From assembly GCA_020161265.1 (NCBI GenBank), contig JAIUOC010000003.1, forward strand, positions 427,024 to 491,023: a stretch of DNA of 64,000 nucleotides, written 5' to 3'. Source of the stretch: Chloroflexota bacterium. Lineage in GTDB: Bacteria > Chloroflexota > Chloroflexia > Chloroflexales > Herpetosiphonaceae. Position 1 is the stretch's first letter, and each line of letters begins with the position of its first letter. The notes under the pieces were generated by a model. That model was not told the DNA's origin. It was given only the letters and a program-made list of their open reading frames with translations, and did not search any database. This document shows, piece after piece, positions 43,538 to 51,989 of this stretch. A program made the position numbers and the translations under genes.

Positions 43538-44482
43538 ATGGCGCTTGGGCAACAACTGGTGCATCCCGATTGTTTGGCGTTTGTCGCGGTGGTTGAGGAA
43601 TTATTAGCGCGTCGTCAACAAGGCCTCGTGCCCCAAAACCGCTGGCAACTCGCTGATGATCCGTGGGGGCCACGCGCTTGGAATCGTACTGAGCTGGAAG
43701 ATATGGTTTATAGCAGCTACAAGCAGATGCGCAAAGGCCGCATTACCCGCCCGCCACGCCGCGAGGTGGTGATGGATATTGCCGATTATCTGAATTGCAC
43801 AATCGAGGAGCGCAACCGCTTGTTGATTGCCGCTGATGGCTCGCCGATAATGCCCTATTTGACTGGCGCAGCACTCACGCCAATTCTTGAGATTACGATT
43901 GAAATTGTGCAACAACTGAGCATGCCCGCATTTGTAATCAATCGCGATTGGCAGATGCACTATTTCAACGAGCATTTACTGAATTTGTTTGGGGTTACGC
44001 CCGAAATGTTGGCGGCGATTGATCCAACTCAGTTGAATGTGCTAGGCCTGTTGTGTAACCCCGATTTGCCCTTATACCCACAGCTGATTCAAAATCGTGC
44101 TTCATGGCAATTTATGGTGCGCAAAACAATTTATGGCTTTAAACAGGCCAACGTGTTATGCCAATATGAGCCATGGTATCAACAATTGGTCGCTGAGTTG
44201 TTGCAACTGCCTGAATTTGCCAGCCAATGGCCAATTGTTAGCCTCGACAAGCCGCTGGTTACGCCGAATATGGGGCTTGAATCGCCAACAATTGTGTTAG
44301 AGGCGTTAATTCCGCATACCAAACCCATGCCCAAACGAGCTTGGCTGCGACCATTGTTGATGTCAGCGGGCTATTTTCAATTTGATTTTCCGCAAATTGT
44401 GGCTTTTTTGCCCGCCAACGCCGAGAGCCAAGCGATTTATGCAGAAATTGGCGTGCCGCTGGGGATTAATCATAGTAACTAA
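43538..44482 (+). CDS. XRE-family regulator with MmyB-like ligand-binding domain
   Basis: A 314-residue protein; ATG at 43538 after AGGGGG. The N-terminal part (about 1-95) is an XRE-type HTH variant (NRTELEDMVYSSYKQMRKGR, VVMDIADYLNCTIEERNRLL). Residues about 130-310 match the MmyB-like PAS-type domain (PAFVINRDWQMHYFNEHLLNLFG) that may bind lipid-like ligands. It is divergent from the lacI-type gene with 83 bp between starts. Targets unknown. Confidence 0.75.
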   Translation: MALGQQLVHPDCLAFVAVVEELLARRQQGLVPQNRWQLADDPWGPRAWNRTELEDMVYSSYKQMRKGRITRPPRREVVMDIADYLNCTIEERNRLLIAADGSPIMPYLTGAALTPILEITIEIVQQLSMPAFVINRDWQMHYFNEHLLNLFGVTPEMLAAIDPTQLNVLGLLCNPDLPLYPQLIQNRASWQFMVRKTIYGFKQANVLCQYEPWYQQLVAELLQLPEFASQWPIVSLDKPLVTPNMGLESPTIVLEALIPHTKPMPKRAWLRPLLMSAGYFQFDFPQIVAFLPANAESQAIYAEIGVPLGINHSN

Positions 44483-44583
44483 CATACTCGCAAAGGACAT
44501 TTTGTACCTTGTGGTTGGAATAGAATCCATTCAGATAACTCGCCGCGACCAATGTCGCCTAACAATTTTGAGGATGGATTGTA

Positions 44584-45384
44584 ATGCCAACTAAAACGAT
44601 TGTCCTGATTCATGGTCTGTTTGTGTCAAAACATTCTTGGCAGCCCTGGGTTGAATATTACCAAGCGAAGGGCTATACGGTGTTAACTCCAGCTTGGCCA
44701 GGCCGCGATCAAAGCATCGCCGAATTAAAGCAACGGGCCAATGATCCAGCCTTAGCTCAGCATACATTAAAAGAAAGCATCGATTATCATGTGAAATTTA
44801 TTCAGAGCTTGCCCGAAAAACCAATTGTGATTGGCCACTCGATGGGTGGCTTGATCACCCAAATTTTGGCTAATCGCCAGTTGATTAGCGCTGGCGTGGC
44901 GATCGATTCAGCTCCGCCGCAGGGCGTAATCAGCACCAAATGGTCGTTTATCAAATCAGCCTTGCCCATGCTGAATCCGTTTCGCTCAACTAGCAAGCCT
45001 TTTATGATGCCCTTTGAGCATTTTCAATATACCTTTGTCAATGGCATGCCTTTAGCTGAGCAACAGGCGATTTATCAAAGCCAAGTTGTGCCCGAATCGC
45101 TGCATAACTTGCGTCAATCGTTGACCAGTGTCAGTCGGGTGGATTTCAAGGCTGAGCATGCCCCGCTGCTGCTGATTGCTGGCGAAATTGACCATATTAT
45201 TCCGGCTTCGCTGAATTACAGCAATTATCGCAAATACCGCAACAGCAAATCGCTGACCGATTTCAAGCAATTTGCTGGGCGCAATCACTACATTGTCGGC
45301 CAACCAAACTGGCAAGAAGTTGCTGAATATGCCTTGAATTGGATCGAAACCAAGGCATTGGCTAGTCAATCGGTTGCTCAATAA
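44584..45384 (+). CDS. Alpha/beta hydrolase
   Basis: A 266-residue hydrolase. IVLIHGLFVSKHSW is the oxyanion region, nucleophile S86 lies in IGHSMGGLIT, the acid D in IAGEIDHIIP and H in FAGRNHYIVG. No signal peptide. Close to cofactor-free esterases and haloperoxidase-like hydrolases; substrate unknown. It ends at a strong terminator. Confidence 0.85.
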   Translation: MPTKTIVLIHGLFVSKHSWQPWVEYYQAKGYTVLTPAWPGRDQSIAELKQRANDPALAQHTLKESIDYHVKFIQSLPEKPIVIGHSMGGLITQILANRQLISAGVAIDSAPPQGVISTKWSFIKSALPMLNPFRSTSKPFMMPFEHFQYTFVNGMPLAEQQAIYQSQVVPESLHNLRQSLTSVSRVDFKAEHAPLLLIAGEIDHIIPASLNYSNYRKYRNSKSLTDFKQFAGRNHYIVGQPNWQEVAEYALNWIETKALASQSVAQ

Positions 45385-45401
45385 TTGCGTAGCTGTTGCT
45401 C

Positions 45402-45436
45402 AACCGTGGCCTTGCCGCAACCAGGCCACGGTTTTT
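45402..45436 (+). terminator. Terminator after hydrolase gene
   Basis: Perfect 11-bp arms aaccgtggcct / aggccacggtt followed by TTT. Typical intrinsic terminator. Confidence 0.88.
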
Positions 45437-45520
45437 GGCGGCCAAATTCTGGCCGATGAATCAACATAAGCATGATGAATGGTGGTAAGCTAAGGGTTAA
45501 TCAATCGAGATGAGGTTGCG

Positions 45521-46303
45521 ATGATTGAACAACGACCCTTAGCCGAACTTGCCAACGATCGTCGTTTTCCGCCTGATCCCCAATTTGGCTTGGTGTATGC
45601 TGCCTTGCAGGCTGGCAACTCGCAAGGTTGCTATTGGCAGGCCAATACATGGAGCAGTTGCTGGGATCAAGCAAATAATGTGTTGTATTTGGCGAGCGAT
45701 CGTCGGCTTGATCAGGCTGAATTTAACCAACACTGGCAGCAAACGGTGGTGCCAGCGATGCCTGCCCGCCAAGTGATCAAACTGCGCTTGCTTGGTAATT
45801 CTCAACTTGAATTAGATGATGTGCTCAAGCCCTATCAAGCCCAACCAAGCAGCAGCTACTTTTTTGCTGATCAAGGCCATGTAGTAAACCAACCGCACCT
45901 GCCCAGCCAATTTGAGCTTAAGCAGCTTGATGCTGAAGTATTGCAGCTGCCAAGTGCCCAGCCAATTCTCCAAGAAATTCGTTGGATGTGGCCAAGCCTT
46001 GAACGCTTTCTAACCAACGGTTTGGGCTTAGCAATTCAGGTCGAGCAAACGTTGGTGGCCTGGTGTACTGCTGAGTATGTTAGTTCGCAACGCTGTGGTT
46101 TAGGCATCGAAACCTTAGAAGCCTACCAACAACAAGGTTTGGGCTATGCTTTGGCAACCGCGATGATCGTGGCATGTCGCCAACGTGGTTTGCAAGTGCA
46201 TTGGGAATGTTCGAGCAAAAATCTTGCTTCGTATCGTTTGGCGCAAAAACTCGGCTTGCAACCACAAGCAGGCTTAATCAACTATGGCTTGGTTTGGCTC
46301 TAG
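45521..46303 (+). CDS. GNAT-family acetyltransferase
   Basis: A 260-residue protein. The N-terminal 130 residues are unlike other proteins I know; the C-terminal part has GIETLEAYQQQGLGYALATAMIVACRQRGL and WECSSKNLASYRLAQKLG, typical of the GNAT acetyl-CoA loop (Q/R-x-x-G-x-G/A) as in the ZmaR-like group. The acceptor is unknown. GAGG precedes the ATG. Its stop overlaps the convergent gene by four bases. Confidence 0.8.
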   Translation: MIEQRPLAELANDRRFPPDPQFGLVYAALQAGNSQGCYWQANTWSSCWDQANNVLYLASDRRLDQAEFNQHWQQTVVPAMPARQVIKLRLLGNSQLELDDVLKPYQAQPSSSYFFADQGHVVNQPHLPSQFELKQLDAEVLQLPSAQPILQEIRWMWPSLERFLTNGLGLAIQVEQTLVAWCTAEYVSSQRCGLGIETLEAYQQQGLGYALATAMIVACRQRGLQVHWECSSKNLASYRLAQKLGLQPQAGLINYGLVWL

Positions 46304-46842
46304 TTGGTTTGTTGCAAGGTTTGCAACACGCTAGACCATTCGGGGTAGCGATAAATTGGGTTGGCCACATGGTGATAGACAATCTGACCAGCCCGATTGA
46401 TCGCTGCTGCACCGCCCAGCCGCCGCATTGAGCCAGCCCCATTCAACAACTCCATGCCGCCAACTAAGAGCTTGGCTTGGCGAATCAGCACCTGTGGCGA
46501 GAGCACTTGTAGCCATGAGCCTTCTACAATCTCAAAATAATCGTAAACCTGTAAACTTTGATCAACATAAATTGGGAAGGGAATGTTATACATCGAGCGA
46601 AAGCGCGAAACCAGCTCAACATTGCCCATCATCAGCACTACAATTTGCCAGCCAGCATCTTTGAAGGCTTGGTCGTAATCACGCAGATTTAACAAGGTTT
46701 GGCGGCAAATACCACAACCAATATTCCGCATAAAAAAGATTAAGATTGGCTTTTCCTGCCAAAGACTTTCAAAGCCAACCCGCTCACCTGTTTCATTCAA
46801 CACCCATAAATCAGTCATTGGGTTGCTTGCTACTGCTGTCAT
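46300..46842 (-). CDS. AhpC/TSA-like thioredoxin-fold protein (CxxC), copy A
   Basis: A 180-residue protein of the AhpC-TSA_2 (PRXL2) type. The ATG at 46842 aligns best with its neighbour; starts at 46851 and 46872 (GTG) are possible. The redox motif is C43-G-I-C46 in FFMRNIGCGICRQTLLNLRDY, and VYDYFEIVEGSW and NRAGQIVYHHVANP follow. It probably acts on thiols or peroxides. It resembles the adjacent copy over the whole length. Confidence 0.82.
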   Translation of the reverse strand: MTAVASNPMTDLWVLNETGERVGFESLWQEKPILIFFMRNIGCGICRQTLLNLRDYDQAFKDAGWQIVVLMMGNVELVSRFRSMYNIPFPIYVDQSLQVYDYFEIVEGSWLQVLSPQVLIRQAKLLVGGMELLNGAGSMRRLGGAAAINRAGQIVYHHVANPIYRYPEWSSVLQTLQQTN

Positions 46843-46913
46843 CGTACCCATCCAATCGCGCTGTAAATTCACTATTGTAGGCTACGTGCGCTGGGCGGCA
46901 TAAGGATGTATGT

Positions 46914-47468
46914 TTAGGCGGCGCGTTGCAGCGGCGGCTCCACATAAGTCAATACTTCATCCCAAGTTGGGTAACGATAGATTGGGTTGGCGACATGATG
47001 AAAGCTAATTTCGGCCTGCGGATTGAGCAGCACAATGCCCCCAAGGCGGCGAATTGATTCGGCGGTTAAATTGACTGATGAAGGAATGCCTTTGAATGCT
47101 AACAGCATCTGACGGGCTAAAACATGCGGGCCAGCAACTGTCCAAAGTGAGCCTTGGCCAATTTCAAAGGCCTCGTAGACTTGCTGTTTAGGGTCGGAAA
47201 AAACCGGAAATGGCAAGCGATTAAGCTGACGAAAGCCATGAGCCATTTTGGCATCGCCCATAATAATCACGGCAATTTCGCAGTGGGCATGGTGAAAGCG
47301 TTGTTGATATTCGCGCAAACGGTAGAGCTGTTGGCGACACAGGCCACAACCAACATGGCGCATTAACATTAACAAAAGTGAACGTTGTTGATAGCGTTGC
47401 AGCAAATCAACCGGATGATCGGTTTCATCCACCACCATTAAATTGCGCTCAACGATTTGGCCCTGCAT
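46914..47468 (-). CDS. AhpC/TSA-like thioredoxin-fold protein (CxxC), copy B
   Basis: A 184-residue paralogue of the next gene: C41-G-L-C44 in LMRHVGCGLCRQQLYRLREY, then VYEAFEIGQGSLW and PQAEISFHHVANPIYRYP. AAGGATGGG lies upstream. The copies clearly diverged after an old tandem duplication. They are transcribed in the same direction, B first. Confidence 0.82.
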   Translation of the reverse strand: MQGQIVERNLMVVDETDHPVDLLQRYQQRSLLLMLMRHVGCGLCRQQLYRLREYQQRFHHAHCEIAVIIMGDAKMAHGFRQLNRLPFPVFSDPKQQVYEAFEIGQGSLWTVAGPHVLARQMLLAFKGIPSSVNLTAESIRRLGGIVLLNPQAEISFHHVANPIYRYPTWDEVLTYVEPPLQRAA

Positions 47469-47496
47469 AACACACCCATCCTTGCTAAAAAGAAAA

Positions 47497-47540
47497 CTGC
47501 ATCGACCTCTATTCGTTTAAACAAACGTAGGTAGATGCAG
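47497..47540. terminator. Hairpin terminator between small membrane gene and copy B
   Basis: Arms ctgcatc / gatgcag with a nested cgttt/aaacg stem. T-runs flank both sides (TTTTCTTTTT on minus, CTTTTTTT on plus), so it can work both ways; the minus-strand gene at 47548 is the natural user. Confidence 0.8.
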
Positions 47541-47547
47541 CCTTTTT

Positions 47548-47832
47548 TTAAAGATTGGATGAGGATTCGTTTTGGGCGCGTTGTTCGGCAATTTTGCGTA
47601 GCCCATTAGCGGCTCGCCAAATAACTGATACTAAGGCTATCGTGATCAGCAGCCAGATGCCCCAAATCACAACGCTAGAACTACTTTGACGGGCGATAAA
47701 GGCCAATAATGGCAGCACGCACATTGTTGGCGAAAACAGCATGGCCAAGGCAATCGAACGCCGGAGTTTGCGTTCTTCAGGGCTTAAATTGGCACGATTG
47801 AGCGAACGTGGCTGCTGATCTGGTGACTGCAT
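47548..47832 (-). CDS. Small membrane protein
   Basis: A 94-residue protein with two membrane helices (SIALAMLFSPTMCVLPLLAFIA and VVIWGIWLLITIALVSVIW) and charged ends. AAGGATG precedes the ATG. It follows the 504-residue membrane gene by 14 bases and is probably co-transcribed. Family unknown. Confidence 0.6.
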   Translation of the reverse strand: MQSPDQQPRSLNRANLSPEERKLRRSIALAMLFSPTMCVLPLLAFIARQSSSSVVIWGIWLLITIALVSVIWRAANGLRKIAEQRAQNESSSNL

Positions 47833-47846
47833 GAAACATCCTTATG

Positions 47847-49361
47847 CTAATTGGTGACTGGACAGCTTATGGCCGAGTTGATTGGTTGGGTTGCTTGCGG
47901 ATCACGCTTGAAAATCAGGCTTTGTTGATCGGCATAAACTTCACGCCAAGCTGAATTGGCTTGAACTGCGCTGATCAATTGCTGGCCGTTTTCACGATCC
48001 ACTAGAATTGTATCAACTGAAGCTTGTGCTAGGAGCCGTTCCCAATCGCGGCCTGCCATAATACAACTATAGGCTTGCCAGTGTTCGGTTGGGTATAAGT
48101 TAACTCGTGGATCGATAAATACAGGCAATTGCTCACCAGCTTGCCAGATTAAATAGCTGCCATAGCCAAGATCATGGAAGTAGGCTTGGCTTGGTGGATT
48201 GGCCTGCAAAAACTCGACTGCTTGAATTGGGGTAGCAGCACTCGCTAATGCTGCTTGCGGCAAATTGCCGGTTGCGCCCTGCAAAGCTGCTGGCAAAGGC
48301 AGCCAAATGCGAATGACTGGTTGCATGAGCAGACCAATCAAACCAATCGTGATTGTCAATCCGGCAATCCATACCGGTGCGCTGGGGTTACGTTTAATCA
48401 GGCGTAAGCGGCCACGACGCACAATTGCCTCGGCAATAATTGGGCCTGCCACGCTACCAAACCAAAATTGATAACGCATGCTAAGCAAACTAAAGGCTGC
48501 CATAATCGTCGTTATGATCAGATCACCACTGCGCATGCGCTGCCAAACCACCGATAGCATTATGATTGCAATTAAGCTGACTGCCACGCCAATTTGAGCG
48601 CTTGGGGTTGCTAGATTTGATAGTGGCGAGCCGGATTGAGTTTTTAAAGCTTCGGGAACTGTGCTAGTTAATTGTTGCCATGCGGCGATCCAGCCGTTCC
48701 AGCCATACGGGTTGAGGAAACTCGCGATAGTTGTAGTTGCTGTGGCGATTTGCAGCGATCGGGCAGTTGCAAAAATTGGTGCTTCATCATGGTCGCGCCG
48801 CCGATCGATGATTGCGCCTACAGCGGCTGTTGCAACCAGGATTGGCCCAAAGATGAAACTTTCATGCAGGTTGACCCAAAGTAATTGGATGAGCGGGAGC
48901 AACCAGAGATATTTCGTTGCCCAGCGTTCGGCGGCCACTTCACTAACAATCACAAAACTGGCGATAAACAGCGGCCAGGCAAACATTGCAGGCTGAACGT
49001 GCCAATGATTGAAACTTACCAGCACACTCAACAACAAACCGAGCATGGCGGCCCGCCCATTGGCTTTTACCCGTCGCCAGGTATGCCAGAGCAATAAAGC
49101 ATAACTGCCGATTAATAAAAGGCTGCGGATTTGTAAAATTGCAACTAAACCACCAAGCTGATAGATCCACGAAAAGAGGAATTGGCTGAGCCAGTTTTGG
49201 TAGAAAAAAGCTGTATTGGCTTGGGTGGCGGAAAAAACGCCAACAGTGGGGATGCTGCCGCTTGTGCGAATCAGATCGCCAATTTTGAGCTGCCACCAAA
49301 AATCCTCTGGGGCAACCAGCCATAAGCTGCCAACTGTCATTGCTAGCGCAAAAAAGAGCAA
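47847..49361 (-). CDS. Large multi-pass membrane protein
   Basis: A 504-residue protein with about ten membrane helices in the first 380 residues, then a soluble end (FHDLGYGSYLIWQ, PVFIDPRVNLYPTEHW). The early EDFWWQLKIGDLIRTSGSIP and NWLSQFLFSWIYQ phrases resemble GT-C/ArnT-like membrane glycosyltransferases or O-antigen-type proteins, but I am not certain. The earliest standard start in frame is the TTG at 49361, with no ribosome site; see the finding about an upstream ATC at 49400 after AAGGAAGGAG. Confidence 0.7.
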   Translation of the reverse strand: MLFFALAMTVGSLWLVAPEDFWWQLKIGDLIRTSGSIPTVGVFSATQANTAFFYQNWLSQFLFSWIYQLGGLVAILQIRSLLLIGSYALLLWHTWRRVKANGRAAMLGLLLSVLVSFNHWHVQPAMFAWPLFIASFVIVSEVAAERWATKYLWLLPLIQLLWVNLHESFIFGPILVATAAVGAIIDRRRDHDEAPIFATARSLQIATATTTIASFLNPYGWNGWIAAWQQLTSTVPEALKTQSGSPLSNLATPSAQIGVAVSLIAIIMLSVVWQRMRSGDLIITTIMAAFSLLSMRYQFWFGSVAGPIIAEAIVRRGRLRLIKRNPSAPVWIAGLTITIGLIGLLMQPVIRIWLPLPAALQGATGNLPQAALASAATPIQAVEFLQANPPSQAYFHDLGYGSYLIWQAGEQLPVFIDPRVNLYPTEHWQAYSCIMAGRDWERLLAQASVDTILVDRENGQQLISAVQANSAWREVYADQQSLIFKRDPQATQPINSAISCPVTN

Positions 49362-49457
49362 AGCCCACCAAATTGGTGCAGACCATTGGATGCGTCGGAT
49401 ATGCTGCTCCTTCCTTGATCTTGAATGCTAGCCCGATTTTAACATAGTTTGTTAAAT

Positions 49458-49502
49458 GCCAAACACTGCCTGAAACTCAAGCAGTGTTTGGCAAATTGAT
49501 GA
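49458..49502 (-). terminator. Terminator after rluB operon
   Basis: Perfect 12-bp arms gccaaacactgc / gcagtgtttggc around an 21-base loop, immediately after the coiled-coil gene at 49512. Confidence 0.75.
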
Positions 49503-49511
49503 TTTGATGAA

Positions 49512-49769
49512 TTAGGCTTTAAGGCTTGCTATCAGTTGATCAACCAGCACTTCTTGCCGTACTAACTCGCGGCGGAGCTGAATTTCGGCTTGGGCGGTTT
49601 GTAATGCCCGTTCACGAGCTTGGGTCGCCAGTTCTGGCTCACCACAGCGCTTGGCTAGGGCAATCCGTTCTGTCCAACGCTGCGATTCATGGGCGTAGCG
49701 TTCGGCTTGACGGCGCGTGCGATCACGTTCAACTGCTAATTGGAGATAGGCCTGTTTAAGCTTGTTCAT
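49512..49769 (-). CDS. Short coiled-coil protein
   Basis: An 85-residue, highly charged, single helical protein ([40 protein letters not shown]). Its ATG at 49769 lies within the end of rluB (14-bp overlap), with GGCGG upstream. It is probably translated together with the RG-tailed pseudouridine synthase. Family unknown. Confidence 0.6.
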   Translation of the reverse strand: MNKLKQAYLQLAVERDRTRRQAERYAHESQRWTERIALAKRCGEPELATQARERALQTAQAEIQLRRELVRQEVLVDQLIASLKA

Positions 49770-51726
49770 CACCGCCTGCCTTTTTCAAACGCCGTACCAC
49801 ACGCATCCGACGGGCTGGCTGAGCTGCTTGCTCAGCAATTGGAGCCGGCGTAGGTGCTGGCGTTGGCGCTGGAGTATTGCGGGCTGAAATTGGCCCACGT
49901 TCAACCATTTTGTCGCGTGGAGCTGATGCGCGATCATCGAAACCACGACGGTCATCACGGCCACGATTATCGAAACCACGGCGGTCATCACGGCCACGAT
50001 TATCAAAACCACGGCGGTCGTCGCGGCCACGGTTATCAAAACCACGGCGGTCAAATGAGCCTTGGTTGCTTGGGCGGCGACCGCCAAAGGTGTTTTTAGG
50101 GCGATCATCGCCACGATGGGCACGATCAAGCGCTAAGCCACGCTCGCCACGTGGTCGATCATCAAAAAATTCTTCGCGACGATTGGTACGATCAAAGCCG
50201 CTGGCATCGCGACGTGGACCACGGTCGCCAAAGCCGCCACCTTCACGACGCGGGCCACGGTCGCCAAAGCCGCCACCTTCACGACGTGGACCACGGTCGC
50301 CAAAGCCACCGCCTTCACGGCGGGGGCCACGGTCGCCAAAGCCACCGCCATCGCGGCGGGGACCACGGTCACCGAAATCGCGGCGTGGGCCGTCGCCATC
50401 GCGACGCGGGCCGCGTTCGCCAAAACCGCCACCATCGCGGCGGGGACCACGGTCGCCGAAATCGCGGCGTGGGCCGTCGCCATCGCGACGCGGGCCGCGT
50501 TCGCCAAAGCCACCACCATCGCGGCGTGGGCCACGGTCGCCGAAATCGCGGCGTGGGCCGTCACCATCACGGCGCGGGCCGCGTTCACCAAAGCCGCCAC
50601 CTTCACGGCGCGGGCCGCGTTCGCCAAAACCGCCACCATCGCGACGCGGGCCACGGTCGCCAAAATCGCCATCGCGGCGGGGGCCACGGTCGCTAAATCC
50701 ACCTTCGCGGCGGGGGCCACGGTCGCTAGGGCTGCCGCCATCACGGCGGGGGCCACGGTCGCTAAATCCACCTTCGCGGCGAGGTTCTGGGCGACGGCGT
50801 GGGCGATCGGTGGAGCGTTCTTCTTCGATTGAGAAATCTTCAAATGACATTGTATTTTCCTGTGAAGTAAAGTGAGGCGCTCGTTGTAAGCGCGGTTCAA
50901 CATCAGCCCGACGTTCTACCAACTGTCCAGACCGATCAATCCGCCGAACTTGACGGCGTGGTTTGCCACCCTCGGCGTTTTCTTGTGGGCGTACTGGTGT
51001 CCATGCTTTGCTTTGCTTGCCGTGCATACGCAAACGATCAATTTCGGTGGGTGTTAATGCTCGCCATTGGCCTGCTTGTAATTCACCTAAAGTTAGTGGG
51101 CCTTCGCGCAGCCGGATCAAGCGGCGGACTTCTAAGCCTAATGCTTCGGCAACCCGCCGAATTTGGCGGTTGCGACCTTCGTGAATAACCACCCGAACCC
51201 AAGTTCCATCGGCGGTTTCATTTAACAATTCGATCCATGCAGGTGCTGTTTTGCCATCGTCAAGCTCAACCCCATTGCGCCACTCGCGCAATTGCTCAAC
51301 TGATGGTGTTTGGTTTAACAAGGCCTGATATTCTTTTTCGACTTCGAACGATGGGTGGGTCAAACGGAACGTGAGATCACCGTCATCGGTCAGCAACAAT
51401 AGCCCTTCGCTATCGTAATCGAGGCGGCCTACGGGAAATAAACGATTGTGCGATTTGACTAAATCGGCGACGGTTTGGCGGCCTTCAGGGTCATGCAACG
51501 TGGTCATGACGCTGCTTGGTTTGTGCAATAAGACGTAATGAAGCTCGGTTGGAGGTGTAATTTGTTCGCCATCAACTCGAATGTCATCTTTATCGGGGTC
51601 GATCTGGGTTCCTAATTCGCGTTGAACTCGTCCATTAACCGATACGCGCCCAGCCAACATCAACTCTTCGCAAGCCCGACGTGAATCTACGCCGGCCCGC
51701 GCCAAAAACTTATGTAAACGTTCCAT
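49756..51726 (-). CDS. rluB: RluB/RsuA-family pseudouridine synthase with long RG-rich tail
   Basis: A 656-residue protein; ATG at 51726 has GTGGAG upstream. The first ~245 residues are a full RluB: S4 domain ([21 protein letters not shown], 1-50) and a catalytic core with D103 in [26 protein letters not shown] is also typical. The usual enzyme ends there. A further ~400 residues follow, including 15 RGPRR repeats, then [11 protein letters not shown] units and an Ala/Pro segment. Such tails bind RNA or phase-separate; the tail may also be made alone from an internal ATG (50850). It would modify 23S rRNA near position 2605. Confidence 0.88.
   Translation of the reverse strand: MERLHKFLARAGVDSRRACEELMLAGRVSVNGRVQRELGTQIDPDKDDIRVDGEQITPPTELHYVLLHKPSSVMTTLHDPEGRQTVADLVKSHNRLFPVGRLDYDSEGLLLLTDDGDLTFRLTHPSFEVEKEYQALLNQTPSVEQLREWRNGVELDDGKTAPAWIELLNETADGTWVRVVIHEGRNRQIRRVAEALGLEVRRLIRLREGPLTLGELQAGQWRALTPTEIDRLRMHGKQSKAWTPVRPQENAEGGKPRRQVRRIDRSGQLVERRADVEPRLQRAPHFTSQENTMSFEDFSIEEERSTDRPRRRPEPRREGGFSDRGPRRDGGSPSDRGPRREGGFSDRGPRRDGDFGDRGPRRDGGGFGERGPRREGGGFGERGPRRDGDGPRRDFGDRGPRRDGGGFGERGPRRDGDGPRRDFGDRGPRRDGGGFGERGPRRDGDGPRRDFGDRGPRRDGGGFGDRGPRREGGGFGDRGPRREGGGFGDRGPRREGGGFGDRGPRRDASGFDRTNRREEFFDDRPRGERGLALDRAHRGDDRPKNTFGGRRPSNQGSFDRRGFDNRGRDDRRGFDNRGRDDRRGFDNRGRDDRRGFDDRASAPRDKMVERGPISARNTPAPTPAPTPAPIAEQAAQPARRMRVVRRLKKAGGDEQA
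50190..50790 (-). repeat. RG-rich tandem repeats in the rluB tail
   Basis: Fifteen copies of RGPRR with 9-14-residue spacing, many as [15 protein letters not shown] or [15 protein letters not shown]; within it the pattern [18 protein letters not shown] recurs three times as a higher-order unit. The repeats also give long antisense ORFs rich in RS/P codons. Recombination between units could vary tail length. Confidence 0.9.
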
Positions 51727-51932
51727 TATTACTCCACAGGTCGTGGTTCTACTGTTGGGGTCGTCAGTGCATGCTTGAATGATCGGGAGTACAGCGGACA
51801 TCCGAACGATAATACGTGCATCAAGCGACGAGGTTCTTCACAGTGGTAGTGCCTCCTAACGGCACCTTTGGCCCATTATAACATAGCTTTAATCAAAATA
51901 AGCAAGTGTTAAGCAAAATGCTTAAAAAAGCA

Positions 51933-51970
51933 CTGCTGGCGCACATCCATAGCAGATTATGCGCCAGCAG
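51933..51970 (-). terminator. Terminator of the LVIVD-repeat gene
   Basis: Perfect 11-bp arms ctgctggcgca / tgcgccagcag; on the minus strand the stem is followed by TGCTTTTTT. It lies 20 bases after the stop. Confidence 0.85.
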
Positions 51971-51989
51971 TTTGTTATTCAATGCTTAA

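Noticed and set aside
50151..50696. Further long ORFs on both strands over the same repeats (His/Arg/Gly-rich)
   Set aside because: All are shadow frames of the same repeated DNA; the RluB fusion frame alone has a recognised domain and start.
50190..50790. CRISPR-like repeat array
   Set aside because: The units are variable, contiguous in coding frame, and have no unique spacers; they encode RGPRR repeats. No cas genes are present.
49877..50875. 332-codon plus-strand ORF rich in [12 protein letters not shown] repeats
   Set aside because: It is exactly antisense to the RG-repeat tail of rluB; repeats in GC-rich codons keep the opposite frame open. It has no ribosome site or promoter.
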